Shown piece after piece: positions 53,237-64,000 of a DNA stretch of 64,000 nt. The notes beneath the pieces were generated by a model, which did no database searches, was not told where the DNA came from, and was given only the letters and a program-made list of their open reading frames with translations. The DNA lies in NCBI RefSeq assembly GCF_010726955.1, contig NZ_AP022603.1, forward strand, positions 930,001 through 994,000, in the 5' to 3' direction. The stretch is from Mycolicibacterium fallax. GTDB taxonomy: Bacteria; Actinomycetota; Actinomycetes; Mycobacteriales; Mycobacteriaceae. Every line of letters starts with the position of its first letter. Position 1 is the first letter of the stretch. Made by a program: the position numbers and the translations under genes.

Positions 53237-54079
53237 TCAGATCCGGGTCAGCCGCAGCCGCCAGGCGTCCGGGCCGCGCTGCTCGTAGTCCACCGCGATC
53301 CGGCCGCCGCTGCGATCGTGCAGCTGGTGCAGCAGCGGGATTGGGTCGTGCGGCGCGATCAGGATCAGCGCGCCGCCGGCGGGCACCGCGTCGAAGGCGC
53401 CGAAGACCGTGGCGTGCCGGATCGAGTGCGGTACCTCGCGGACGTCGAGCACCGGGTCGGCGTTGTCCTGCTCGCACTGGCAGACGTGGCCGCCGATGCT
53501 GTGCTCGTGCAGTTCGGCCGGGGCGCCGTGGTCGTGGCCGCCGTGGTCGTGGCCGCCGCAGCCGTGATCGTGGCCGCCGCAGCAGTCACCGCCGCCGCCG
53601 AGCAGTTCGTGCATACCCTCGGTCACGGTGGCCAGCGACACCCCGGGATCGGCGGCCACGATCGGCAGGATCCGGTCGTTCTCGTCGATCAGGTGGGCGT
53701 TGAACGCCACCCGCAGCGCCTCGGCGGCGGCCGCGACCCGAACCGGCGAGCGATCCCGGCGAATCTGGTCCACCAGCGAGCCGATCACCCGGTGCATGGC
53801 GATCATCGATTCGATCAGCGGCCGGGCCCGTTCGGTGCGGGCCGCCGCCGGGTACAGCGACTCCTCCTCGGCCACGGCGTGCGGCATCAGCTCCTCGGTG
53901 AGGAACTCCACCAGCGCCGCGTGGGCGAGGTCGATCTCGGTGCCGCGTTCGGCCGCGACCAGCACCGATTCCACCAGCGAGCCGAGTGCGCCGGCGAGCT
54001 CGGCGTGATGGTTCTTGATGGTTTCGACCGCCTCGGCGTCGGCGGCGGTGGACGAGACGATCAGGCCATCGATGGACAT
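53237..54079 (-). CDS. Hemerythrin (HHE) - DUF2249 fusion protein
   Basis: A 280-residue protein with AGGAGG before the ATG. Residues ~15-165 are an HHE/hemerythrin-like helix bundle with the di-iron ligand pattern (IKNHHAEL; MPHAVAEEESLYP; AMHRVIGSL; AFNAHLIDEND). A Cys/His-rich linker (CCGGHDHGCGGHDHGGHDHG) and HSIGGHVCQCEQD follow. The last ~70 residues (PVLDVREVPHSIRHATVFGAFDAVPAGGALILIAPHDPIPLLHQL) are DUF2249, a domain often encoded with nitrite/NO-metabolism genes. It is divergent from the NirK-like operon and may sense or buffer NO, O2 or metal. Confidence 0.88.
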   Translation of the reverse strand: MSIDGLIVSSTAADAEAVETIKNHHAELAGALGSLVESVLVAAERGTEIDLAHAALVEFLTEELMPHAVAEEESLYPAAARTERARPLIESMIAMHRVIGSLVDQIRRDRSPVRVAAAAEALRVAFNAHLIDENDRILPIVAADPGVSLATVTEGMHELLGGGGDCCGGHDHGCGGHDHGGHDHGAPAELHEHSIGGHVCQCEQDNADPVLDVREVPHSIRHATVFGAFDAVPAGGALILIAPHDPIPLLHQLHDRSGGRIAVDYEQRGPDAWRLRLTRI

Positions 54080-54154
54080 GCCGGCCTCCTGTTTCCGGTG
54101 GGGCGACGCGACCCGTGCCGCGCCGCTGGATTTACCACCTCCAATTTACTACGG

Positions 54155-54171
54155 TTTATTCCGTGAATAAA
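54155..54171 (+). promoter_or_regulatory. Perfect palindrome on the regulator start codon
   Basis: TTTATTC-CGT-GAATAAA is a perfect 7+7 inverted repeat whose centre includes the GTG start at 54163. It is A+T-rich in otherwise ~70 percent G+C DNA and lies in the 83-bp gap between the divergent hemerythrin gene and the regulator operon. It is the obvious operator for the regulator itself. Confidence 0.55.
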
Positions 54172-54873
54172 GACCGGGTCCCCCTCGGCCCGCGGCCGAC
54201 GCCGCCGCGGACCGGGTATCCGGCGCTGTCCCGGCAGCGCCTCACCGTGCTCGACCACGTCCGCGACCACGCCCCGGTCCGGGTCAGCAGCGCCGCCGCC
54301 GCGCTCGGCCTGCACCCCAACACGGTGCGCGAACACCTCGACGCCCTGGTGCACGACGGGCTGCTGAACACCGTCACCGAGACCCCCGGCGGCCGCGGGC
54401 GCCCCGCCACGCTGTACCGCCCGACCGCCGCCGACCCCGCCGTCGGCGTGCACGACTACGCCGGACTGGCCACCGCCCTGGCCGGGCACCTGGCCCGCAC
54501 CAGCGCCGACCCGGAGGCCGACGCCCGCGCGGCCGGGGTGGACTGGGGCCGCGAACTGGTCGGCGAATACGCCGGCAGCGACGACCCGCGCGCCCGGGTG
54601 CTGGAGGTCCTGGCCCGCCTCGGATTCGGCCCGGACCCCGACACCGACGACCCGGCCCGCGGCATCGCGCTGCGCAGCTGCCCGCTGCTCGACGCCGCGG
54701 TCCGCTACCCCGGCGTGGTGTGCCAGGTGCACCTCGGCATTATCGAGGGCGTGCTCGATCAACTCGGTGCGATGACCGGAGCGGGTCTGGACCTGATCGC
54801 CTTCGCCGAGCCCGGCGCCTGCCGGCTGTTTCTGCCCGACCCGACGATGCCGGGCGGCGATCGTCGTGACTGA
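54163..54873 (+). CDS. HTH regulator with conserved cysteines (SufR-like, possible Fe-S sensor)
   Basis: A 236-residue protein from GTG 54163. The winged helix-turn-helix is RLTVLDHVRDHAPVRVSSAAAALGLHPNTVREHLDALVHDGLL with wing GRGRPATLYRP. The C-terminal part has C173, C187 and C220 in SCPLLDAAVRYPGVVCQVHLG and EPGACRLF, the arrangement of SufR-type regulators whose cysteines hold a labile Fe-S cluster. An NO- or redox-sensitive repressor of the two downstream genes fits. It overlaps the next gene by eight bases. Confidence 0.82.
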   Translation: MNKDRVPLGPRPTPPRTGYPALSRQRLTVLDHVRDHAPVRVSSAAAALGLHPNTVREHLDALVHDGLLNTVTETPGGRGRPATLYRPTAADPAVGVHDYAGLATALAGHLARTSADPEADARAAGVDWGRELVGEYAGSDDPRARVLEVLARLGFGPDPDTDDPARGIALRSCPLLDAAVRYPGVVCQVHLGIIEGVLDQLGAMTGAGLDLIAFAEPGACRLFLPDPTMPGGDRRD

Positions 54874-56007
54874 CCCCACCCCGGCGCCCGCCGCCCCGGC
54901 GCGCCCGGCCCCCGCACCCCCGGCGCTGCCGCCCCGGGCGCTGTTGCTGCTGCCCGGGGCGTTCGCCCTGCTGGCCGGCCTCGACGCCGCGCTGGTGCTG
55001 CTCGGCCTGCCGGCGCCGGTCCCGGACACCCGGCTCGGCGAGGTGCACGGCATCGTGCTCGCGCTCGGCTTCGTCGGCACCGTCATCGCGCTGGAACGCG
55101 CCGTCGCGGCCGGCCGCGCGCTGGGCTACCTCGCGCCCGCCGCGCTGGGCGCCGGCGCGATCGGGCTGGTCCTCGGCGCGCCCCGGGCCCTCGCCGATCC
55201 GGTGTTGGTCGCCGGGACGGTGGGACTGCTCGGCCTGTACGTCCTGCTGTGGCGCCGGGCCGCCGATCTCGCGGTGCTGATCCAGGCCGCCGGGGCGGTA
55301 CTGGCCATCGGCGCGGCCCTGCTTTGGTGGGCGGATCTTCCCGTTCCGCAACTGATTCCGTGGCTGTCCGGGTTTCTGATCCTGACCATCGCCGGGGAGC
55401 GCCTGGAGCTGGCCCGGATCGTGATGTCGAGCGGGCGGACCCAGGGGGTGCTGGCCGCCGCGGCCACCGGCTATGTCGTGGCCGCGCTGGCGGCGCTGCT
55501 CTGGCCCGCGGTGGGCTACCCGCTGCTCGGTGCGGCGCTGCTGGGGCTGACCGGCTGGCTGGCCGCCCGCGACATCGCCCGCGGCACGGTGCGCGGCAGC
55601 GGGCTGCCCCGCTACATGGCGGTGTGCCTGCTGGCCGGATACGCCTGGCTGCTGGTGCCCGCCGGGCTGTGGCTGCTGACCGGACCGGTCGTGACCGGCC
55701 GCGGCTACGACGCGGTGGTGCACGCGGTGATGCTCGGGTTCGTGATGTCGATGATCATGGCGCACGCGCCGGTCATCCTGCCCGCGGTGCTGCGCCGGCC
55801 GCTGCCCTACACCCGGTGGCTGTACCTCCCGGTGGCGCTGCTGCACGCGTCGCTGCTGCTGCGGATCGTCGTCGGCGACGGCCGGGACATCCAGGGCGCC
55901 GTCAGCACCGGCGGGGTGCTCAACATCGTCGCCATCGTCGTCTTCGTCGTCATCGCGGCCGGCTCCGCGGTGCGGGGAGCACGGCCGGCCCAGGAACGGG
56001 GCGAGCA

Positions 56008-56011
<4 letters not shown>
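54866..56011 (+). CDS. NnrS-like polytopic membrane protein
   Basis: A 381-residue protein from GTG 54866 with a Pro/Ala N-terminus and about 11-12 hydrophobic helices. Conserved-looking histidines lie in membrane segments: GEVHGIVLALGFVGTVIALERAV, YDAVVHAVMLGFVMSMIMAHAPVILP and LHASLLLRIVVGD. NnrS proteins are heme/copper membrane proteins linked to NO metabolism; the similarity here is one of layout and His placement and is not decisive. It overlaps both neighbours, so all three proteins should be made together. Confidence 0.65.
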
Positions 56012-58611
<2,600 letters not shown>

Positions 58612-58624
58612 GGTCGGCGGCGGG

Positions 58625-59305
58625 TCAGGCCGGATCGATCGCGGTGCCGAGCAGCCGGCGGACCTCGCCGTCGCCGACCTGGGTGAAATCCGAATACGAC
58701 TGTCCCACCGCGAGAAACGGCTCCGGGCTGCTGGCGCAGACGATGTCGTCGGCGATCCCGCGGAACCGCCGGTGCATCGATGCGGGCCCGGTCGGCACCG
58801 CGATCACCAGCCGCGCCGCACCCGCCGCCCGCGGCAGCTGCGCGGCCACCGCCATGCTGGCGCCGGTGGCCACCCCGTCGTCGACCAGGATGACCACCTT
58901 GCCGGCGACCGGCAGGGCCGGGCGGCCGCCCCGGTAGGCGTTCTCCCGCCGGGTGAGTTCGCGGGTCTCCCGGTCGGTGATCGCCCGCAGCTGGGCGGCC
59001 GGGATCCGCAGGTCCGCCAGCACATCGTCGTTGAGCACCAGCCGGCCGCCGGCGGCGAGCGCACCGACCGCGAACTCCTGGTGCCCCGGGGCGCCCAGCT
59101 TGCGCACGATGACGGCATCCAGCGGGGCACCGAGACGGGCGGCGACCTCCGCGGCGACCGGGACGCCGCCGCGGGCCAGGCCCAGCACCACGACGTCGTC
59201 GCGGCCGCGGTACTCGGTCAGGAGCCCGGCCAGCACCCGGCCGGCGTCGCGGCGATCCCGGAAGACCCGCGGTCGGTGCCGATCGGTGCGTCGGGTGGAT
59301 GTCAT
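58625..59305 (-). CDS. Phosphoribosyltransferase-domain protein
   Basis: A 226-residue PRTase-fold protein. The start is [50 protein letters not shown], and the PRPP-binding loop is [35 protein letters not shown] is typical of the mycobacterial group often found near dormancy-type genes. The reaction is unknown; such proteins may act on nucleobases or as regulators. It converges on the NirK-like operon with a 13-bp gap. Confidence 0.87.
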   Translation of the reverse strand: MTSTRRTDRHRPRVFRDRRDAGRVLAGLLTEYRGRDDVVVLGLARGGVPVAAEVAARLGAPLDAVIVRKLGAPGHQEFAVGALAAGGRLVLNDDVLADLRIPAAQLRAITDRETRELTRRENAYRGGRPALPVAGKVVILVDDGVATGASMAVAAQLPRAAGAARLVIAVPTGPASMHRRFRGIADDIVCASSPEPFLAVGQSYSDFTQVGDGEVRRLLGTAIDPA

Positions 59306-59358
59306 GACCGTGCCGCCATCGTCCTCCCGGCCGGCGCTCACCGGCAAGCGTGCACCGG

Positions 59359-59406
59359 AGAAAAAACACGCCGCCCGCGGACCCCAGGGGCCCGCGGGCG
59401 GCGTGC
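59359..59406 (-). terminator. Intrinsic terminator of the hemophore-like gene
   Basis: On the minus strand a stem of CACGCCGCCCGCGG and its complement (14 bp, 10-nt loop, 59367-59405) is followed directly by six T (59366-59361). This is a strong Rho-independent terminator just past the stop at 59415. Confidence 0.9.
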
Positions 59407-59414
59407 GCGCGAAC

Positions 59415-59741
59415 TCAGTAGTTGTGGCAGGAACCGGCGACCTGGTTGATCACCCCGGTGTACTCGGCCATCCCCGGGAAGCCCGCCACCTGATCCATCA
59501 TCACCCGGCGCTGCTCGGGCGGTGCGGCCACCAGGTTCTGCAGCCAGCCGGTGGCCAGCGGCGAGCTGTTCAGCTCGCTGGCGGTGGCCGGGGACTCGGA
59601 GTTGAGCGCCGCGATCACCTGCGGGTAGCTGCAGGTCGAGTTGGCGATGGCGTCGTAATCGGGGGCCGCCGAGGCCAGGCCGCCGGACAGACACAGTCCG
59701 GCGACGGCCGCCCCGGCCGCCACGATGAGGTTCTTGATCAT
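59415..59741 (-). CDS. Hemophore-related secreted protein (mycobacterial heme-binding type)
   Basis: A 108-residue protein from ATG 59741. The signal peptide is [25 protein letters not shown]. The mature ~80 residues match the mycobacterial hemophore-related family (Rv0203-like): [49 protein letters not shown] and a C-terminal Cys (GSCHNY) that can pair with the first. Family members bind extracellular heme for uptake. It is a monocistronic gene with its own terminator. Confidence 0.88.
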   Translation of the reverse strand: MIKNLIVAAGAAVAGLCLSGGLASAAPDYDAIANSTCSYPQVIAALNSESPATASELNSSPLATGWLQNLVAAPPEQRRVMMDQVAGFPGMAEYTGVINQVAGSCHNY

Positions 59742-59869
59742 GGGCGTGTCCCCTGTCGTCGGCATGAAGTGTGCTGGCACCCAACGTCGAGCACCGCGGT
59801 CGCGGCCGCCCCGGGGGTGCGCCGATCACGCTACCAGGCCCGACCCACCCGGTGGGGCGCTCGTTGTGA

Positions 59870-62068
59870 TCAGGCCGTGATCGTTGCCAGGCCCGCCGGA
59901 ACGGTGTTGGCGGCCCCCGGCTGGTACACCGCGTAGCGGAACAGCACGTCCAGAATGACCTTCGCGACGGGATCCCAGGGCATCGCGGTCACCGTGTCGG
60001 TGGAGCGGTTCCGCAGGTCGATGGCGGTGGCGGTGCCCCGCGGGGTGTCGATGACGATGGTGCCGTCGGGCCCGGCCCCGGATGGCGTCGGCTCGCCGGC
60101 GTACATGTCGTTGATCCACTGGCCGGCCAGGATCTTCACCACCTCGACGTTGCGGCCCTCGGAGAACCCCGCGACGACGTACTCGGCGACCTGCAGGATC
60201 GGGTTGCCGCCCTGCAGCGCGTCGATGTGCCGGCCGCCGGTCAGCTGCACACCGGTGAACTCCCCGGGCCGGGCCGCGGTCAGCTCGTCGCCGACCAGGC
60301 CGTCGAGGTTCCAGGTGTAGCGCTCCGAGGAGATGTTCAGCACCGGCCGGTAGTCCGCTCCGCTGAGCCGCTGCAGGCCGGCGGGGATGGCGCCGTCCAT
60401 GTCGACGGGGTCCAGCAGCACCACGCCCTTGAGGTTCGCCAGCGTGTCGTCATCCATCTTGTCGGCCGCACCCATCACCAGGGTGCCGCCCAGGGAATGC
60501 CCGACCAGGACGAAATCACGTGGCAGCTGCCCGTCGAAGCCGGCCGCAGCGGCGCTGGCGCTCAGCTCCGGACGCTCGTCGCGGAACAGCTCGGCGACGT
60601 CTTGCTGCAGCGGATCACCGCCGATCCACTCGGCGTCCGGGGCGAACAGGTTCGAAGACATCGACGGAGCGACGACGATGCTGTTGGTGGTCTCGGCCAG
60701 GTAGGCCGCGGTGTAGCTGTACATCGGGCCGGTCGCCATGAACCCGTGCTGCAGGTAGATCAGCCGGGTGTCCTCGTCGACCTCGTCGGGGAAGTACCAG
60801 TCGGCGCGCACCGTCTTGCCCGAATCGGGCAGCGTCAGCGTCGAGGTGCGCACCGTGACCGTTCTGCCGGCCGGCAGCACCGGCGGGCCGGAGAAGATCT
60901 GCAGTACCGCGCCGAGCAGCGAGAACAGCACCGACCCGGCGACGTTGACCGGCCCGACCGGCTGCGGATGGCGCAGCGTGTCGATGCCCTGACGCAGCGC
61001 GGTGGTCACCCCGGTGGCGGTGGCCGACACGGTGGTGGCCACCACCTCGAGCCGGTCGCGGGTGTCGGCGACGAGCTGGCGCAACTGGGCCGTCGGGACC
61101 GCCAGAGCGACGGCGGGCACGACCGCGGCCCGCTCGCCCAGGGTTTGCTCGCCGAGGATCTGCTGGGCCGAGCTCTGCGCGGTCGCCGTCGGCGCCGCGG
61201 TGCCGGTGAGCTCGGTTTCGGCGACGTCGAGCACCGACCCGTCGCCCACCATCTGGTCCGCCGGCGCCCCCGCGCCGGGCTCAGGCGCCCCGGCCGATGC
61301 GACGACCGGAACCTGGACCCGGTCCGGCAGCGGCCCGGGAGCGGCGGCGGCGAGGTGGGCGAGCAGGTCCCGTCCGCGCGCCTCGACGTTGGCAATCACC
61401 GACCGCAGCCCACCGGCCCGGACGGCGAGCACGGTGTCGGTAATCGGGGTGTCGGACCCCGGGCTGGCGGACCCCGGGGTGTCGGCGATTGCGGGAACGG
61501 TCTGCGGTTCGGCCGGTTCGGTGCGGGTGTCTGGCACCGGAACGGTCGCTTCCGTGGCCGCTTCGGTGGCCCGGTCGGCGGCCCGGTCGGCTGGGACCCC
61601 GGCCCGGCGGGCGCCGGGCGTATCCGCCGCGCCGCGGACACGTTCGGCCAGGCGCTCGACCCGGCGATACCGGTCGGCCCGACTACTCGCCGGGGCCTCG
61701 GCATCGACCCGCCCGCGCGACGTCCGCGCCGGCGCGGTATCGGTGCTGCCCGCGTCGTTAGCCGCCGCGCTCGACCGCTCCGCACGGGACTGCCTCGGGC
61801 CCGACTGCTTGGGCGGCGACTGGTTGGACCCCGGCTCCTTGGACCCCGGCTCCTTGGACACCGCCGCCTTGGGCCCCGCCGCCTTGGATCCCGATTCCTT
61901 GGGCGCCGACTGCTCCGAGTGGGAATGCCCGGGTGCGCCCCCGGGGTCGCCGGGGTCGGCACCGGCCGGCGCGGCGACACCGGTGATCAAGCCCAGGCCC
62001 AGGCCGCTGACCAGGACCGCGAGCGCGGCCGCCGATCCCACCTGGGATCCGCGTCGATGAGGGGTCAT
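59870..62068 (-). CDS. Large exported alpha/beta hydrolase with low-complexity N-terminus
   Basis: A 732-residue protein. Signal peptide residues ~10-38 (SAAALAVLVSGLGLGLITGVAAPAGA) are followed by a 200-residue Ser/Pro/Lys low-complexity region with SKEPGSKEPGS repeats and then an Ala-rich helical linker. The hydrolase domain (~400-732) has LIYLQHGFMATGPMYSYTAAYLAE, nucleophile VLVGHSLGGTLVMG, LLDPVDMDGAIP and TGGRHIDALQGG. It is probably a cell-wall-associated lipase/esterase; the substrate is unknown. Confidence 0.87.
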   Translation of the reverse strand: MTPHRRGSQVGSAAALAVLVSGLGLGLITGVAAPAGADPGDPGGAPGHSHSEQSAPKESGSKAAGPKAAVSKEPGSKEPGSNQSPPKQSGPRQSRAERSSAAANDAGSTDTAPARTSRGRVDAEAPASSRADRYRRVERLAERVRGAADTPGARRAGVPADRAADRATEAATEATVPVPDTRTEPAEPQTVPAIADTPGSASPGSDTPITDTVLAVRAGGLRSVIANVEARGRDLLAHLAAAAPGPLPDRVQVPVVASAGAPEPGAGAPADQMVGDGSVLDVAETELTGTAAPTATAQSSAQQILGEQTLGERAAVVPAVALAVPTAQLRQLVADTRDRLEVVATTVSATATGVTTALRQGIDTLRHPQPVGPVNVAGSVLFSLLGAVLQIFSGPPVLPAGRTVTVRTSTLTLPDSGKTVRADWYFPDEVDEDTRLIYLQHGFMATGPMYSYTAAYLAETTNSIVVAPSMSSNLFAPDAEWIGGDPLQQDVAELFRDERPELSASAAAAGFDGQLPRDFVLVGHSLGGTLVMGAADKMDDDTLANLKGVVLLDPVDMDGAIPAGLQRLSGADYRPVLNISSERYTWNLDGLVGDELTAARPGEFTGVQLTGGRHIDALQGGNPILQVAEYVVAGFSEGRNVEVVKILAGQWINDMYAGEPTPSGAGPDGTIVIDTPRGTATAIDLRNRSTDTVTAMPWDPVAKVILDVLFRYAVYQPGAANTVPAGLATITA

Positions 62069-62242
62069 CCGGGGTTACTCCTGCCCGTCGGCTTTACCGT
62101 CGGAGTCACGGTAACCACCCGGCCGGTGCCACGGAGCATAATTGAACAAATCCGCAAAACGTCTCATTCATGGTCGCCGCAATCGGCGCCGCGCTCGGGC
62201 ATACTTGCCCGGAATCCCTACCCGGACAGGACGACAGATCTC

Positions 62243-62893
62243 GTGGCCACAGCCCAGCGTCGCCCCCGCGGCCGGCCCACCGGCGGCGGGATCTCCGCGG
62301 ATCAGGCCAAGGACGTGCTGATGGACGCCGCCGAGGAGCTGTTCACCACCCGCGGCTACCGGGCCTCGACGATGGAGGCCATCGCCGCGCATGCGGGCTA
62401 CTCGCGGGCGGCGATCTACCGGCAGTTCCCCAACCGCCGCGCGCTGGTGGCCGCGATGGTCAACCGGACCACCCAGTCGCACATCGCCGCAATGCTGCCG
62501 CGGCTGCCGCAGGGGGCCGGGCCGATGGCGATCCTGGTCGAGGCCCTGGTCATCGTCGCCACCGAACTGGTCTCCGATCCGCTGCTGATGACCATCTCCG
62601 AGCAGGCCCCCGACGGCACCGTCGCATCGCTGATCGCCGAGGATCCGGCGCTCACCCAACTGGTGGAAGCCACCATCGCCGGGATCATCGCCACCGACGC
62701 CGAGGTCATCCGGCCGGGCCTGCGGCCCTACGACGTGGCGCAGTTCGTCATCACCACCGCGTTGACCCTGCTTTTGCAGGCCGTCCCGGGGGCATCCGAC
62801 CCCGCCGTCGCCCGCCGCTACCTGCACACCTTCGTGCTGCCGGCGATCGTCACCGACCCGCCGCCGCCGGGGCCGGTGTTCGACGGGCGCTAG
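62243..62893 (+). CDS. TetR-family transcriptional regulator
   Basis: A 216-residue protein from GTG 62243. After a basic leader (RRPRGRPTGGG) the helix-turn-helix is DVLMDAAEELFTTRGYRASTMEAIAAHAGYSRAAIYRQFPNRRALVAAMV. The remaining helices form the ligand domain, with no recognised signature. It is divergent from the large exported hydrolase, its likeliest target, across a 174-bp intergenic region. Confidence 0.9.
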   Translation: MATAQRRPRGRPTGGGISADQAKDVLMDAAEELFTTRGYRASTMEAIAAHAGYSRAAIYRQFPNRRALVAAMVNRTTQSHIAAMLPRLPQGAGPMAILVEALVIVATELVSDPLLMTISEQAPDGTVASLIAEDPALTQLVEATIAGIIATDAEVIRPGLRPYDVAQFVITTALTLLLQAVPGASDPAVARRYLHTFVLPAIVTDPPPPGPVFDGR

Positions 62894-62917
62894 CAGCGGC
62901 GCACCGCGCCCGGCGGG

Positions 62918-63988
62918 TCAGCCGCAGTCGATGGCGGCCAATGCGGCCGCGGTGTCCAGGTCGCCGTAGGCCATCGAATAGCGCTGCGCGAGCTCGAGCG
63001 CGATGTCCGGGCGTTGCCACAGCTCCCCCGCGCTGGCGGTGGCCAGCCAGGTGCACAGGCCGTGGGCAACCGATGCCCGGTAGCGCAGCCAGATCTCGTC
63101 GGCGCCGGGCAACTCGGCGGCCGGCAGGCCGAGGTTGTCGCGGTACTCGGCCAGCAGCGCGCGTTCGTGGCGGCGACGGTCCTCGGTGGTCAGCGCGCCC
63201 TGCAGGAAGTAGCCGAGGTCCAGCGACCAGTTGCCCCGGCGCAGCACCTGCCAGTCCAGAAAGCCGAGCTCGCCGCCGGGCAGCAGGTAGGTGTTGCCGA
63301 TGTGCGGGTCGCCGTGCAGCAGGGTCTGCGGCGCCCGGGTCAGGCTGCGGATGAACGGTTTCCAGATGCCCTCAACCAGGCGCTCGATCGTCATCGTTCG
63401 CACCTCGGCCGGGGTGTCGGGCGCCAGCCGCGGCTGGACCGCGGGCAGCGGCGCCCACTGCATCCCGTCCCACGGCTCGAACGGTTCCACCCAGTCCAGC
63501 GCAGAGCCGGAAAGTCTTGTCCCCCAATATTGTCCGTGCATCCGAGCCAGTCCCCGAACGCCGCTGGCGGCCTGCTCGACGGTCAGCGGGCGCAGCGCGT
63601 CGCGCGGATCGGCACCGCGCGCGGTCAGGTCCTCCATCACGATGACGAAGTCCTCGGCGTCGGCGTCGATGACCGAGGCGTAGACCCGCGGGTGCTCCAG
63701 CGGCAACTCGATCCGCTCGGCGAACAACCGCGGCTCGTGGAACAGTCCGCTGGTCATTTTGATCAGTTCGCGGTGGTCGGGATCAACACCCTTGAGGAAC
63801 ACCGTCTCCGGGCCGCAGCCCTGCCGGTAGCTCAGCTGCAGCCGGGCCCGCCGGTTGGTGCCGTCGTCGCGCATCAGCACGGTGACGGTGTCAACGACGG
63901 CGCCGGGATACTCGGCCGCCAGCGCCGCGGTCATCCAGTCCGGGGTGAGGTCGTTCCAACTGTCGGGGACGACGAGTTCGGCAGTCAC
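62918..63988 (-). CDS. Aminoglycoside-phosphotransferase-type kinase
   Basis: A 356-residue protein kinase-like fold phosphotransferase from GTG 63988. The catalytic loop is LLHGDPHIGNTYLL (Asp and Asn), and the metal-binding motif is GFLDWQVLRRG. An N-lobe Lys lies in TVFLKGVDPDH and MEDLTARG is the hinge. Mycobacteria carry many such enzymes, few with known substrates; ecdysteroid-kinase/choline-kinase-like members phosphorylate small alcohols. True aminoglycoside resistance is unlikely on this evidence. Confidence 0.87.
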   Translation of the reverse strand: MTAELVVPDSWNDLTPDWMTAALAAEYPGAVVDTVTVLMRDDGTNRRARLQLSYRQGCGPETVFLKGVDPDHRELIKMTSGLFHEPRLFAERIELPLEHPRVYASVIDADAEDFVIVMEDLTARGADPRDALRPLTVEQAASGVRGLARMHGQYWGTRLSGSALDWVEPFEPWDGMQWAPLPAVQPRLAPDTPAEVRTMTIERLVEGIWKPFIRSLTRAPQTLLHGDPHIGNTYLLPGGELGFLDWQVLRRGNWSLDLGYFLQGALTTEDRRRHERALLAEYRDNLGLPAAELPGADEIWLRYRASVAHGLCTWLATASAGELWQRPDIALELAQRYSMAYGDLDTAAALAAIDCG

Positions 63989-64000
63989 AGTCGGTGACTG

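Noticed and set aside
53521..53590. Short tandem repeat in the hemerythrin gene
   Set aside because: The repeats simply encode the His/Asp/Gly-rich linker and stay in frame; no independent element is implied.
61800..61920. Direct repeats resembling a small array inside the large exported hydrolase
   Set aside because: They encode the SKEPGSKEPGS low-complexity region of the protein and have no spacer structure.
60227..62242. Plus-strand extension of the TetR frame by nearly 700 codons upstream
   Set aside because: It lies antisense to the exported hydrolase. The TetR fold starts at the GTG at 62243.

Overview
The window is a 64-kb stretch of high-G+C actinobacterial DNA that reads as a mycobacterium, most likely a fast-growing Mycolicibacterium-type chromosome. 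Supporting genes are a WS/DGAT acyltransferase, a cutinase-like esterase, a small secreted hemophore-like protein, a Ddn-like deazaflavin protein, an LGFP-repeat lipoprotein, a P1B-4 metal ATPase, and many small exported proteins with N-terminal signal sequences. No rRNA, tRNA or CRISPR array was seen.

Layout. (1) 1-9.0 kb is ordinary chromosome. It holds small secreted proteins, a tight minus-strand operon of FKBP lipoprotein, exported RNase Sa/barnase-type ribonuclease and barstar-type inhibitor, a CPA2/TrkA antiporter, a lone secreted CBM2 protein, a GMC oxidoreductase and a MazEF-like pair. (2) 9.0-35.4 kb is an accessory island built by repeated insertion. An IS256 element cuts yaeQ (9-bp target duplication). 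A second MazEF-like pair follows. One unidentified gene is cut by both an IS630 and an IS256-like element. Next comes a Tn7-like transposition module tnsA-tnsB-tnsC-tniQ whose tnsB is split by an IS3 (IS407-group) copy with an exact 4-bp duplication. Two further IS3 elements then replace the end of the first tniQ and the start of a second, diverged tnsB-tnsC-tniQ set. After this lie an intact GMC oxidoreductase/AhpD-like/TetR cluster (26.9-31.0 kb), a hydrolase, a second copy of the IS407-group element and a second IS256 copy. The two IS256 copies and the two IS407-type copies are each in inverted orientation.

(3) 35.4-44.7 kb is chromosomal lipid and alkyl-ester metabolism. It holds a PhyH-type dioxygenase divergent from a Tat-exported alkylsulfatase, followed by an NTF2-like protein, an MFS transporter and an SMP-30-like protein, then hydrolase plus WS/DGAT and a Ddn-like protein. 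(4) 44.7-53.2 kb holds TrpB2, a META lipoprotein, cutinase, a thioesterase-like protein, the P1B-4 ATPase, a hydrolase and a second choline-dehydrogenase-type GMC enzyme.

(5) 53.2-58.6 kb is the most interesting intact system. A hemerythrin/DUF2249 protein is divergent from an overlapping three-gene operon: a Cys-containing (SufR-like) regulator, an NnrS-like membrane protein, and an 867-residue fusion of a polytopic membrane domain, a blue-copper domain and a complete copper nitrite reductase. All copper ligands and both catalytic residues of the nitrite reductase are in place. A perfect palindrome sits on the regulator start codon. The set reads as a nitrite/NO-handling unit. (6) 58.6-64 kb holds a phosphoribosyltransferase, a hemophore-like protein with a strong terminator, a large exported alpha/beta hydrolase, a TetR regulator and an APH-type kinase.

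A quality caution: the two IS407-type copies differ in length by five bases, all in G runs, and a third IS3 transposase carries three frameshifts, all one-base losses in G/C runs. Some broken frames in the island may therefore be sequencing errors rather than decay.
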